Assembly (NCBI GenBank): GCA_902762495.1 | Contig: CACWOL010000010.1 | Span: 1-59,184, forward strand | Direction of reading: 5' to 3' | Source of the DNA: an uncultured bacterium | Lineage (GTDB): Bacteria > Verrucomicrobiota > Lentisphaeria > Victivallales > UBA1829 | DNA length: 59,184 bases | Shown: positions 52,349 through 59,184 of the stretch, one piece after another | Layout of the letters: every line of letters begins with the position of its first letter | How positions within the stretch are numbered: position 1 is the stretch's first letter | The notes under the pieces: model-generated | What the model saw: only the letters and a program-made list of their open reading frames with translations | Databases searched by the model: none | What the model was told of the DNA's origin: nothing | Translations under genes and position numbers: made by a program

Positions 52349-53343
52349 TTTATTACATCTTCCTTTTTTTCTTTGCCGTGTTTACAACATTTCCTCTGCA
52401 TCTGTATTCCCAAGATGGCAATGAGCCGGGTGTAGAATCACTTGATCAAAACTCCTTTGAAGAAGAGGAAGCAGATCGTCTTTTCAAAAAAATAATAAAT
52501 GGTGCAGGTCCTTTCCTCATGGATATTCCGGCAGAGGAAGCGGAGAAACTTCGTCAGAAAATCAAATCCTCCGAGTGGGAAAAAGTGATTCGATCGCTCA
52601 CCCAGGAAGAAAAACGAAAAATCGAGCAAAGCATTTCAGATTATTTTCAATTATATGAAGCGATTTGTGTTTTGGAAAAATGGGAAAAAGACAAAAAGAA
52701 CTATAACTTGTCTGAAATTCAAAAATTAAAACTTCCTGCCAATGCCGACTCCTATTTAATCTTTTATGAATTTTTTTCAAAGATTGATATTCAAAACCAG
52801 AATAAACTGCTGGCAAGCATTGTTATTCCGAGACTGTCAGACAATGATTTCAGAGGAGAGCGTTTCACGGAAGATTGCATCCTTGCGATATTAAAAAACT
52901 TGCCCGGCACATCTTCTTTTTCCCCAAAAAAAGATATTGTTTTCTTTCAGGTAAGATTGGCATATTTCTTTGAATACCTGGTACACCATTCGAATGTTCT
53001 GCTGTCACTTTCCGACATCGAATTAAAAAAGATCGAGTCATCTCTTGTGGATTTGGAGAATGCTGCAAAAATGGACTTGGGTCTTGAATTGTACATTCGA
53101 TATATTATGTCAAAAAAAGACTCATTTGAGGCTGAAACAGCTTATTTCAAAAAAATACTCGAAAAAAACATCGAGGATTATAACAATGACAGAATACGGG
53201 GACATGGGCAGGATGCTATTGTATATGACTACCTTCTCCATCATCCTGATCAGAGAAGAAAGTATATGGACATGATAAATGATGGATATATCGTAGAGAG
53301 TTCCGCCGGATTATTAATGTTAACCTGGCGATTATCCTATTGA
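52345..53343 (+). CDS. AT-rich orphan secreted protein coupled to the RND pump
   Basis: A 332-residue protein. The ATG overlaps the pump stop and AGGAG precedes it, so translation is coupled. A signal peptide (about 1-22, very aromatic: IYYIFLFFFAVFTTFP) is followed by a charged, helix-rich body (IPAEEAEKLRQKIKSSEWEK and LDLENAAKMDLGLELYIRYI-like stretches). No family is recognised. Its base composition is visibly far more AT-rich than both neighbours, with Lys/Ile/Asn codons ending in A or T, which suggests recent acquisition. Its stop lies 3 nt from the broken end of the Tat-signal stub on the other strand, marking a junction. Confidence 0.72.
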   Translation: MIYYIFLFFFAVFTTFPLHLYSQDGNEPGVESLDQNSFEEEEADRLFKKIINGAGPFLMDIPAEEAEKLRQKIKSSEWEKVIRSLTQEEKRKIEQSISDYFQLYEAICVLEKWEKDKKNYNLSEIQKLKLPANADSYLIFYEFFSKIDIQNQNKLLASIVIPRLSDNDFRGERFTEDCILAILKNLPGTSSFSPKKDIVFFQVRLAYFFEYLVHHSNVLLSLSDIELKKIESSLVDLENAAKMDLGLELYIRYIMSKKDSFEAETAYFKKILEKNIEDYNNDRIRGHGQDAIVYDYLLHHPDQRRKYMDMINDGYIVESSAGLLMLTWRLSY

Positions 53344-53345
53344 AC

Positions 53346-53501
53346 TTACCACGGTATTTTGTACAACCTTATCGGGATCTTCATTTTGTTTTTGTTTCCT
53401 TTATCGGATTTGGAGTCGTCGGCGAACGATCCCAGCATGCCGCCAAGCGACAGCGCCGCTGTGGTCACCAGCGCGCCTTTGGTGAATTTTCTACGGTCCA
53501 T
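53346..53501 (-). pseudogene. Tat-signal N-terminal stub of a truncated gene
   Basis: Fifty-one codons from an ATG with AGGAG upstream: MDRRKFTKGALVTTAALSLG is a twin-arginine signal peptide. It is followed by a short linker and MKIPIRLYKIPW, then a stop. The start is 4 nt after the monooxygenase stop, so it was the next gene of the LysR operon. The body (Tat-exported aldo/keto reductases or similar redox enzymes commonly begin this way) is gone exactly where the AT-rich orphan ends. Confidence 0.65.
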
Positions 53502-53505
53502 ACAA

Positions 53506-53961
53506 TCATTTCTCCTCAATTCCGCCTGAATCCATCTTTCTGAAAATGGTGTTCATGTGTGCCGGGTCAAGCGGGTTCATCGTGACCAGACGCAGGGACT
53601 TTATCATGTGCGGCGTCCCCTCCTTGTACGTGCGGAAGTGAGGCGTGGCAAGATGCGACCGGTAGCCTTCCTCGCCCCGGTAGATTTCCACGATGCGGAT
53701 GATGCGGGGATCTTCCACCGCCTGCATCGGGAAAATGCACACGACTCCGTTTTCTTTCGCGACGGATTCCGCGCCGACCGTGCGTGCCGAATCGAGGTAC
53801 GCATCCAGCCATTCGGGATAGACTTCGATTTCAGCGATACGGACAAGGAGTTCTTCGGCCTCCAACCTGGTTTCTCCTTTTTGTGAGGGTGAGTGGTCGC
53901 TGACGCATGAAACACATGCCAGCAGCATGCTTGAAAGAACGAAAAGAACGAATCGGCTCAT
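53506..53961 (-). CDS. Lipoprotein with antibiotic-biosynthesis-monooxygenase (ABM) domain
   Basis: A 151-residue protein. Lipobox LLAC (Cys about 16). The ABM/dimeric alpha-beta-barrel domain (about 45-130) includes VRIAEIEVYPEWLDAYLDSA, CIFPMQAVEDPRIIRIVEIY and HLATPHFRTYKEGT, as in YgiN-type quinol monooxygenases. Export to the envelope is unusual for this domain. ATG 53961 lies 4 nt after the cupin stop; the longer frame back to 54036 overlaps the cupin gene and is not used. It probably acts on quinones or other reactive aromatics with the operon's flavoproteins. Confidence 0.85.
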   Translation of the reverse strand: MSRFVLFVLSSMLLACVSCVSDHSPSQKGETRLEAEELLVRIAEIEVYPEWLDAYLDSARTVGAESVAKENGVVCIFPMQAVEDPRIIRIVEIYRGEEGYRSHLATPHFRTYKEGTPHMIKSLRLVTMNPLDPAHMNTIFRKMDSGGIEEK

Positions 53962-53965
53962 GATG

Positions 53966-55048
53966 TCACTTTTCCCCGGTCGCGGCACGGTAGGCGGCAT
54001 CGTCCACGGGCTCCAGCCATTCGTTGCGTGTGCCATCTCCGGGAACCTCCACGGCGAGATGCTGGAACCAGCAGCCGGGCGCGGCTCCGTGCCAGTGCTT
54101 GACTCCGGCGGGGATGTTTACCGTGTCGCCCTTGCGGATGCGCTGCGCGGGCTTGCCCCATTCCTGATAGTATCCTTCGCCCGCGGTGACGATGAGGATT
54201 TGGCCGCCGCCTTTCTCCGCATGGTGGATGTGCCAGTTGTTGCGGCAGCCGGGTTCGAACGTCACGGCGAAAACACCGACCTGACTGGCGGACACCGGAG
54301 CCAGGAAACTCCGTCCGATAAAATATTGGGCGTAGGCGGTGTTCGGTTCGCCGACGGGGAAGACGGACCAGTCGGCGGGGAGTTGTTCGGATTCAGCGGG
54401 ACGGCACACGCGTGCGACGATTGCCGCGCCCTGTTCATCCGTCACGCCGTTGTTTTTTGCGATTTGGAGATGAGCCTTCATCTGCGGTTCCGTTTCAGGG
54501 CGTGCCGCCAGCGCCGCCACCGTCAGAAGTTCGCGGGTGCGCCAGTCCACGTTGTCGCGGGCGAAGATGTCGCCGAAGAGATGGGCTTTCAGATATTCGT
54601 CAAGCTGAGGATGGAAATCGAAAAGACCGCCTTTGACGGGAGCGCCGCAGAGCTTTGTCTGATTGGCGGTCCCGAAATCAATGGATTTCCCCGCGGGAAG
54701 CGCGGACGGCTGTTTCCCCTCGGGAACAGGACGATTTGAGGCGGCACGTTCGTTCGCCACGTTTTGCAACGTGGCCGCGGCGTTCAGGGCGCGGGGGAAC
54801 CCGCAGTAGGCATAGAGCTGTCCGACATACTCCTTCGCCTCGGCGAGCGTAAGTCCCGCATCGAATCCGCGGTTCAGCGCGGAAGCCAGTGTTTTCTGTT
54901 CGCCGCGGGCGACGGCGGCTCCGATGTCGACGATGACCTGTTCTTTGACGGTCAGAATGTTCATGGTTTTCTCCTGTTCGGTTTCGGGTTCGGCGGCGGG
55001 CAGCATGGCTGCCGCGGCAAGCATGACGCAAAGGATCAGAGGTTTCAT
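53966..55048 (-). CDS. Secreted carboxymuconolactone-decarboxylase-like/cupin fusion
   Basis: A 360-residue protein. A signal peptide (about 1-20, ending PAA-EP) is followed by two AhpD/CMD-like helical repeats: YVGQLYAYCGFPRALNAAAT (single Cys, no CxxC) and DWRTRELLTVAALAARPETE. A C-terminal cupin (about 245-350) has metal ligands in NWHIHHAEKGG and GVKHWHG. The start is ATG 55048, overlapping the flavodoxin TGA (ATGA), rather than 55075. This domain pair recurs with flavodoxin and hydrolase genes under LysR control in gut bacteria; a role in detoxifying reactive carbonyls or quinones is inferred. Confidence 0.9.
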   Translation of the reverse strand: MKPLILCVMLAAAAMLPAAEPETEQEKTMNILTVKEQVIVDIGAAVARGEQKTLASALNRGFDAGLTLAEAKEYVGQLYAYCGFPRALNAAATLQNVANERAASNRPVPEGKQPSALPAGKSIDFGTANQTKLCGAPVKGGLFDFHPQLDEYLKAHLFGDIFARDNVDWRTRELLTVAALAARPETEPQMKAHLQIAKNNGVTDEQGAAIVARVCRPAESEQLPADWSVFPVGEPNTAYAQYFIGRSFLAPVSASQVGVFAVTFEPGCRNNWHIHHAEKGGGQILIVTAGEGYYQEWGKPAQRIRKGDTVNIPAGVKHWHGAAPGCWFQHLAVEVPGDGTRNEWLEPVDDAAYRAATGEK

Positions 55049-55680
55049 TTTACCGCACCTGTTTGTTTCAGCCATTTGTCAACGGCCTGTTCCGTTGCCG
55101 TCGCGTCTTTCTGGGCGGTCGTGCCGCGCAGACTCAGGCCGTTCTGTTCGATCTTTGCGCCGGGAAATGCCTTCTGGAGATTCTTTGCCGTGGAACCGAG
55201 GCCGGAGCCTTCGTGCGTGCAGAACGGCAGGATCGTTTTCCCCTCGATGGACGACTTTTCGAGGAAGGAATACACGATCATCGGGCAGTCGCCCCACCAG
55301 TTGGGATAACCGAGGTAGACGACCTGATATCCGGCGAGGTCCGGCAGAGTTCCGGCGATTTCGGGACGCGCCTTGTCGCGAAGTTCCTTTTTCGCGACGT
55401 CGATGCACTCGTCGTAGGAATGCGGATACGGTTTCGCCTCCTTGATCTCGTAGATGTCCGCTCCGGTCTTCGCTGCGATGACTTTTGCGACCTTGGCGGT
55501 GTTTCCCTCCGTAATCACGCCGACCGAATAGTTTTCGCCGGTGTGGGAGAAATAGACGACGATGGCTTTGCCTTCGGGTATGGCAGTCGCATCGGCGGAA
55601 GCGGAGGAGGATTCCGCGGAGCATCCGGCAAAAGCGAGAATGAGTCCGGCGGCGGCTCCGGTCAGTGAGTTTTTGCGCAT
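55045..55680 (-). CDS. Flavodoxin-fold lipoprotein
   Basis: A 211-residue protein. The signal ends in lipobox FAGC (Cys about 20). The flavodoxin domain has FMN-phosphate loop VVYFSHTGENYSVG, ring-contact GYPNWWGDCPMIVYSFLE, and CTHEGSGLGSTAKNL in the third loop. It is a flavodoxin_4-type electron carrier or quinone reductase on the outer face of the membrane. AAAGGA lies before the ATG. Stop-start overlap with the cupin gene. Confidence 0.9.
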   Translation of the reverse strand: MRKNSLTGAAAGLILAFAGCSAESSSASADATAIPEGKAIVVYFSHTGENYSVGVITEGNTAKVAKVIAAKTGADIYEIKEAKPYPHSYDECIDVAKKELRDKARPEIAGTLPDLAGYQVVYLGYPNWWGDCPMIVYSFLEKSSIEGKTILPFCTHEGSGLGSTAKNLQKAFPGAKIEQNGLSLRGTTAQKDATATEQAVDKWLKQTGAVK

Positions 55681-55712
55681 AATGGGGTTCCTTTCAAGTT
55701 TTTTTGAACTGT

Positions 55713-56258
55713 TCAGCAGGACAATCCGGCTTCATACGCTTCCCGGAACACCGGGAGATCGCGGACTTCGCCCTTCTCGTATGCGCCGCATCCCAGCAGG
55801 ACGCCGCGTTCGACGGAGCCTTCCATGCAGTCGCGCATGAATCCGCGGATCCCTTCCAGCGTCGCCGACATCATGTCCCGGTTCGTGTCGGCCATCGTTG
55901 CGACCAGCCAAAACTCGGTGCCGGAGAACTTGCCGAAGTCATCCCAGCGGGACACGGACCGGTCGATCAGCGCTTTGAGCTGGGCGTCCATGGAGTAGAA
56001 ATACACCGGAGTCGCCAGCACGATCACGTCCGCATTGAGCATCTTGTCCACGATCTCGTTTGCATCGTCGTTTTTGACGCACTTTTTCAGCTTCTGGCAG
56101 GCGTAGCACCCCTGGCAGTAACCGACGTCCTTCTCCGCCAGACGGATTTTCTCCACGTCATGACCTGCCTCGCGGGCGCCGCGGGCGAATTCGTCGCAGA
56201 GGATATCGGAGTTGCCTTTCTTGCGGGGCGAAGCGGAGATGATAAGAACTTTCTTCAT
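55713..56258 (-). CDS. NADPH-dependent FMN reductase family protein
   Basis: A 181-residue protein. MKKVLIISASPRKKGNSDIL is the FMN loop, CQGCYACQKLKKCVKNDD the Cys-rich segment of this subgroup, and VLATPVYFYSMDAQLKALID the flavin contact. It is cytoplasmic, unlike its exported operon partners. ATG 56258 is chosen; a TTG at 56267 is nearer to AAAGGAG and remains possible. A paralogue is at 6117-6665. Confidence 0.88.
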   Translation of the reverse strand: MKKVLIISASPRKKGNSDILCDEFARGAREAGHDVEKIRLAEKDVGYCQGCYACQKLKKCVKNDDANEIVDKMLNADVIVLATPVYFYSMDAQLKALIDRSVSRWDDFGKFSGTEFWLVATMADTNRDMMSATLEGIRGFMRDCMEGSVERGVLLGCGAYEKGEVRDLPVFREAYEAGLSC

Positions 56259-56280
56259 GTCGAACAAAACTCCTTTCGGA

Positions 56281-57600
56281 TTATTTCAGGTTCTTTTGAT
56301 AGAATTCGGCTATCTTATTGAACGGAATCTTTTCGAGGTTGTCGTACAGGTCGGTATGATTCGCGCCGGGGACGATGAAGAGTTCCTTGTTGTCGCCCTT
56401 CAGCTTCCTGAACGCTCCTTCGCTGAAATACCGGCTGTGCGCTTTTTCGCCGTGGATGAGCAGGACCGGGGTCTTGATTTCGCCCGCATAGGCAAGGAGT
56501 TTCGTATTCAGGAAGGGAATCGCCGAGGTCATATTCCAGCCGATCGCCGAGTTGACCGAACGGGGATGGAATCCGCGTTCCGTCATGTAGTACATCGTGT
56601 AATCCCTGAGGAACTGAGGCGTGTCATCGGTCAGTTCTTCCGGTTTGAGGTTGAACGGCGCATGGTCATAGAATCCCTGCTTGAAATCCTTAGTCCTCTG
56701 AGCTGCGAGAGAGGCACGTTTCTCATCCCGCTTTTCGGCGCTGTCTTCCTTATCGTCGTAGCCGTTGGCGATCACACGGGTCATATCGTACATTGTGGAC
56801 GCCACTGTCGCCTTGATGCGCGGATCGGCCGATGCCGCGTTGATCGCCAGTCCGCCCCAGCCGCAGATGCCGAGGATGCCGACGCGTTCCGGGTCGACGA
56901 AATCGCGCGTGACGAGATAATCGACCGCGGCGCTGAAATCCTCCGTGTTGAGATCGGGGGAGGCGACATTGCGGGGTTCTCCGCTGCTTTCGCCCGTAAA
57001 CGACGGATCGAACGCCACGGTCACGAATCCGTATTCCGCCATTTTCTGGGCATAGAGACCGGAGGACTGTTCCTTCACCGCGCCGAACGGACCGCTGACC
57101 GCAATCGCCGGATATTTCTTGGAAGAATTGAAATCTTTCGGCAGGTAAAGATGCCCGGCGAGCGTGATGCCGAAACGGTTTTTGAACTGAACATCGTGGG
57201 CTTTGATTTCGGGATTGATTGCGAAGACGCGGGTATCCTGCGAGATGCCGTTCATGTTTGTTTTCTCCATTTCAGTTGTTGTGGTGCATGCCGTTCCGAG
57301 CAGGCAGAGCATGGCAAGGGCGGTCGGGATGATTGTCTTCATATTGAGTTTTCCTTTCGCCGAACGAACCGGCTTTGAGTTGTTGTTCATGTCGTAAACC
57401 AGATAATCCAGACAGTCGATCCGTTTCTGATTCTCATGAACCGTGTTTAATAAAACGGTACGCTGATGTGCCAAAATCCGATGTACCGCGGTTTCCCGTC
57501 CTTCTTCGAGCAGGGCAATGATTTTCGCTATCTCCGATTCGGGAAATCCGGCATCCGTCAGATTCCGGCGCATCAGGAATTCATTGTTTGTTTCGTCCAT
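56281..57600 (-). CDS. Small helical protein fused in frame to an alpha/beta-hydrolase lipoprotein
   Basis: A 439-codon frame. Residues 1-86 are a small soluble helical protein (LMRRNLTDAGFPESEIAKI, IDCLDYLVYD) of a type usually free-standing. Residue 87 is Met of a complete lipoprotein: MKTIIPTALAMLCLLGTAC. A hydrolase of the dienelactone/DltD-like acyl-peptidase group follows, with GPFGAVKEQSSGLYAQKMAE, nucleophile region GICGWGGLA (Cys in place of Ser) and likely His in PGANHTDLYD. AAAGGA precedes Met87 (57342), so the lipoprotein is probably also, or only, made from there. GGAG lies before 57600. First gene of the LysR-controlled operon. Confidence 0.85.
   Translation of the reverse strand: MDETNNEFLMRRNLTDAGFPESEIAKIIALLEEGRETAVHRILAHQRTVLLNTVHENQKRIDCLDYLVYDMNNNSKPVRSAKGKLNMKTIIPTALAMLCLLGTACTTTTEMEKTNMNGISQDTRVFAINPEIKAHDVQFKNRFGITLAGHLYLPKDFNSSKKYPAIAVSGPFGAVKEQSSGLYAQKMAEYGFVTVAFDPSFTGESSGEPRNVASPDLNTEDFSAAVDYLVTRDFVDPERVGILGICGWGGLAINAASADPRIKATVASTMYDMTRVIANGYDDKEDSAEKRDEKRASLAAQRTKDFKQGFYDHAPFNLKPEELTDDTPQFLRDYTMYYMTERGFHPRSVNSAIGWNMTSAIPFLNTKLLAYAGEIKTPVLLIHGEKAHSRYFSEGAFRKLKGDNKELFIVPGANHTDLYDNLEKIPFNKIAEFYQKNLK
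57340..57358 (-). promoter_or_regulatory. Internal ribosome site and start for the lipoprotein part
   Basis: AAAGGA is followed after about 9 nt by ATG at 57342-57340, directly ahead of a full lipoprotein signal inside the longer open frame. This decides where the exported protein begins. Confidence 0.65.
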
Positions 57601-57629
57601 TTTCAGGTTCTCCGTTGTGGTCTGCAAAT

Positions 57630-57658
57630 AATATACACGCCGTCCAGAAGAATAGCAA
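57630..57658 (-). promoter_or_regulatory. Promoter of the hydrolase/redox operon
   Basis: Minus strand TTGCTA (57658-57653), 17 bp, TATATT (57635-57630); start near 57623. The LysR box at 57682-57696 is centred about 66 bases upstream of that start. Confidence 0.75.
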
Positions 57659-57681
57659 ATACTTATATTTTATATCACTCC

Positions 57682-57696
57682 ATGCTTGAAAAGCAT
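57682..57696 (+). promoter_or_regulatory. LysR-type operator, T-N11-A palindrome
   Basis: ATGCTT-GAA-AAGCAT is a perfect inverted repeat containing T-N11-A. It overlaps the -35 of the regulator gene (autorepression) and is near -66 for the divergent operon, the usual recognition site for activation. Confidence 0.75.
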
Positions 57697-57713
57697 AAAA
57701 TGTGTGCTATATT
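57686..57713 (+). promoter_or_regulatory. Promoter of the lysR gene
   Basis: TTGAAA (57686-57691), 16 bp, TATATT (57708-57713). The transcript would have a leader of about 190 nt. Confidence 0.6.
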
Positions 57714-57910
57714 TCTTGAGGGCACCTCTAAAAATTGGTTTTCGGCGGCTTTTCGTGTCTGAGCAAAATCCAACTGGTAAGATTTTCGGTGGTTACCTTC
57801 AGGTAGCCACGCTCAAATCTTCCTGCATTGGTCTTTTTGCCCATACGCTGAAAATCCATCCGATCGAATTTTTTGAGATACCCTTGGAACACGGAAGGAG
57901 AGAACTGATT

Positions 57911-58804
57911 ATGCTTGAAACACGGGTGCTGCGTTATTTCCTGGCTGTTGCGCGCGAAGGTTCCATTACAGCCGCCGCACAATCCTTGCATGTGACCCAG
58001 CCGACCCTGTCGCGCCAGCTGATGGATCTGGAGGACGAGCTCGGTCAGAAGCTTTTTGTGCGCGGAGCCCATCATGTGTCCCTGACGCCGGAAGGAATCC
58101 TCCTGCGCAAGCGTGCAAGCGAGATTCTTGATCTTGTCGGCAAGACCGAATCGGAATTCAGCTCCATGGGGGAAAACATCGCCGGGGACGTTTATATCGG
58201 GAGCGGAGAGACCGATGCCATGAACCGGATTGCCGCGGTCATCCGTGAAATCGGCAGGGATTATCCCGACGTGCATTTTCACATTTACAGCGGCAACGCC
58301 GAGGACGTCATGGACCGCCTCGACAAAGGAATGCTCGATTTCGGCATCCTGATCCAGCCTGTGGATATCGCGAAATATAATGCCCTGAACCTGCCGGAAA
58401 AGGATGTCTGGGGTGTCGCGATGAGGCGGGATTGTCCGCTCGCGAAGAAAAAGAAGATTACGAAGGACGATCTGCTGGACTATCCGCTCATTTTTTCCCG
58501 CCAGGTGGCGCAGAGCAGTCCCGTGAAAAATCCGTGCATCGACTGGTTCGCGGGCAACTACAAAAAACTGAATATCGTTGCCACCTACAATCTGATCTAC
58601 AATGCGGCGCTTCTGGTCAAAAGCGGTCTCGGCGTGGCGATCACGCTGGACAAGCTTCTGAACGTGACGGCCCACAGCGATCTGGTGTTTCGTCCGCTCG
58701 AGCCGCGTCTGGAATCCGGCCTGGATGTTGTCTGGAAGAAATATCAGGTTTTCTCCGCCGCCGCCGAACTTTTTCTCTCCCGGTTGCGGGAATGTGAACC
58801 GTGA
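57911..58804 (+). CDS. LysR-family transcriptional regulator
   Basis: A 297-residue protein of normal length. The winged helix-turn-helix at 1-60 (LRYFLAVAREGSITAAAQSL, then HVTQPTLSRQLMDLEDELGQ and KLF) is followed by a periplasmic-binding-like effector domain (about 90-295; GDVYIGSGETDAMNRIA, LDFGILIQP, LLVKSGLGVAITLDKL). GGAG precedes ATG 57911; the longer frame from 57686 overlaps the operator and is not used. It is divergent from the redox/hydrolase operon, which it most likely activates in response to a small, probably reactive, molecule. Confidence 0.95.
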   Translation: MLETRVLRYFLAVAREGSITAAAQSLHVTQPTLSRQLMDLEDELGQKLFVRGAHHVSLTPEGILLRKRASEILDLVGKTESEFSSMGENIAGDVYIGSGETDAMNRIAAVIREIGRDYPDVHFHIYSGNAEDVMDRLDKGMLDFGILIQPVDIAKYNALNLPEKDVWGVAMRRDCPLAKKKKITKDDLLDYPLIFSRQVAQSSPVKNPCIDWFAGNYKKLNIVATYNLIYNAALLVKSGLGVAITLDKLLNVTAHSDLVFRPLEPRLESGLDVVWKKYQVFSAAAELFLSRLRECEP

Positions 58805-59184
58805 CAGCAGCGGATATCGCGCCTGTCTCGCCAATAGCAGGAGGGGAGAGAAACGGGGGCTTTCAGGCTAGAATCGAATGAACGAACACGTTTTTTCTTC
58901 GAAATAACCTCAAGCCATCGTGCTTCTCCACAGATGACGGATGCGACGGGTACGACGGCCAAGTTGAAAATCTTTTCTCTTGCGTATGCGTAGAGCAACG
59001 TCAAGGGCAGGTTCGTAATTGCGGAGTGACCGTCGACAGCAAGCCGGAGGAAATCCACGAAAAAGATTCGCCTCCGGCTTGCTTTTTATACACCTTTAGG
59101 TCAAAAAAACTACCGGCTTAGCCGGTAAGTAGCCGAAAAAACTTCAGATTCAAGTTGCGCAGAAAAACCTCTTGGAGTACATTA
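58805..59184. other. Non-coding tail of the window
   Basis: No convincing gene. It holds the stem-loop repeat at 59039-59087 and a perfect hairpin TACCGGC-TTA-GCCGGTA (59111-59127). Open minus-strand frames here are not recognisable. Confidence 0.5.
59039..59087 (+). repeat. Dispersed stem-loop repeat, copy 2 (terminator-like)
   Basis: GCAAGCCGGAGG (59039-59050) pairs perfectly with CCTCCGGCTTGC (59071-59082) and is followed by TTTTTAT, so it can act as a terminator on the plus strand. Its minus strand aligns with 47711-47756. Confidence 0.7.

Larger units (their letters stand above)
57601..57910. other. Divergent control region of the LysR regulon
   Basis: It contains both promoters and the T-N11-A operator. 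The lysR leader (about 57720-57910) has a stem GGTTACC/GGTAGCC (57791-57808) and long open frames on both strands that do not match a known protein. Confidence 0.6.

Noticed and set aside
53966..55075. Longer start of the CMD-cupin gene at 55075
   Set aside because: The start at 55048 has AGGTG at proper spacing, a clean signal peptide and the ATGA overlap seen in coupled genes.
57720..57910. Possible insertion-sequence remnant in the lysR leader (GGGCACCTCTAAAAATTGG end)
   Set aside because: Both strands read as open frames and the end resembles some insertion-sequence termini, but no transposase motif or second end was found.

Overview
The window reads as a chromosomal stretch of a fairly GC-rich, Gram-negative heterotroph. 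It has a Mla/MCE outer-membrane lipid transport set, many lipoprotein signals, an RND efflux pump, secreted glycoside hydrolases (GH9 and two GH43), several secreted esterases, acetolactate decarboxylase and very large hybrid histidine kinases. That mix suggests an anaerobic, polysaccharide-using gut bacterium of the PVC group, with Lentisphaerota/Victivallales as my best guess. The assignment is an inference from gene style, not proven. No rRNA, tRNA, CRISPR array, intact insertion sequence or phage gene was seen.

Layout. 1-3.3 kb: the start of a secreted protein running off the left edge, LemA, a TPM-domain membrane protein, and a NYN nuclease fused to a cold-shock-like domain. 3.4-6.7 kb: mlaE-mlaF-mlaD and a flavodoxin-type reductase. 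6.8-8.5 kb: a glnK(PII)-amtB operon on the minus strand behind a textbook sigma-54 promoter. 8.9-14.2 kb: two secreted enzymes with glycine-rich low-complexity segments (GH9; feruloyl-esterase-like). 14.3-18.2 kb: a GH43 gene overlapping a low-molecular-weight phosphatase, a membrane protein, a thioesterase and an acetyltransferase. 18.3-26.1 kb (minus): a truncated kinase remnant, a second GH43, a lipase, an Lnb-domain protein, two unknown membrane proteins and acetolactate decarboxylase. 26.1-40.7 kb: three giant sensor kinases. One is a fusion of an APC amino-acid permease with a hybrid kinase carrying two receiver domains. 40.8-47.6 kb (minus): a membrane-anchored carboxylesterase-like protein that appears to have lost its catalytic Ser and His, a glycine-rich esterase, a probably frameshifted gene, a thioesterase, an esterase and a glutathione peroxidase. 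48-53.3 kb: a two-gene RND pump translationally coupled to an AT-rich orphan. 53.3-58.8 kb: a redox/hydrolase operon controlled by a divergent LysR regulator with a clear T-N11-A operator.

How the parts work together. Polymer degradation (GH9, GH43s, esterases) is interleaved with sensing (kinases, permease-kinase). Nitrogen sensing uses sigma-54, PII and AmtB. Envelope maintenance and stress functions (Mla, RND, LysR redox operon, glutathione peroxidase) occupy the flanks. At least seven promoters share a TTGACA-like box, exactly 17 bp and TATATT/TATAGT; these helped correct start codons. Several gene fragments (kinase tail, deaminase tail, SUMF1-like tail, Tat-signal stub) show that the intergenic DNA is a record of past rearrangements.
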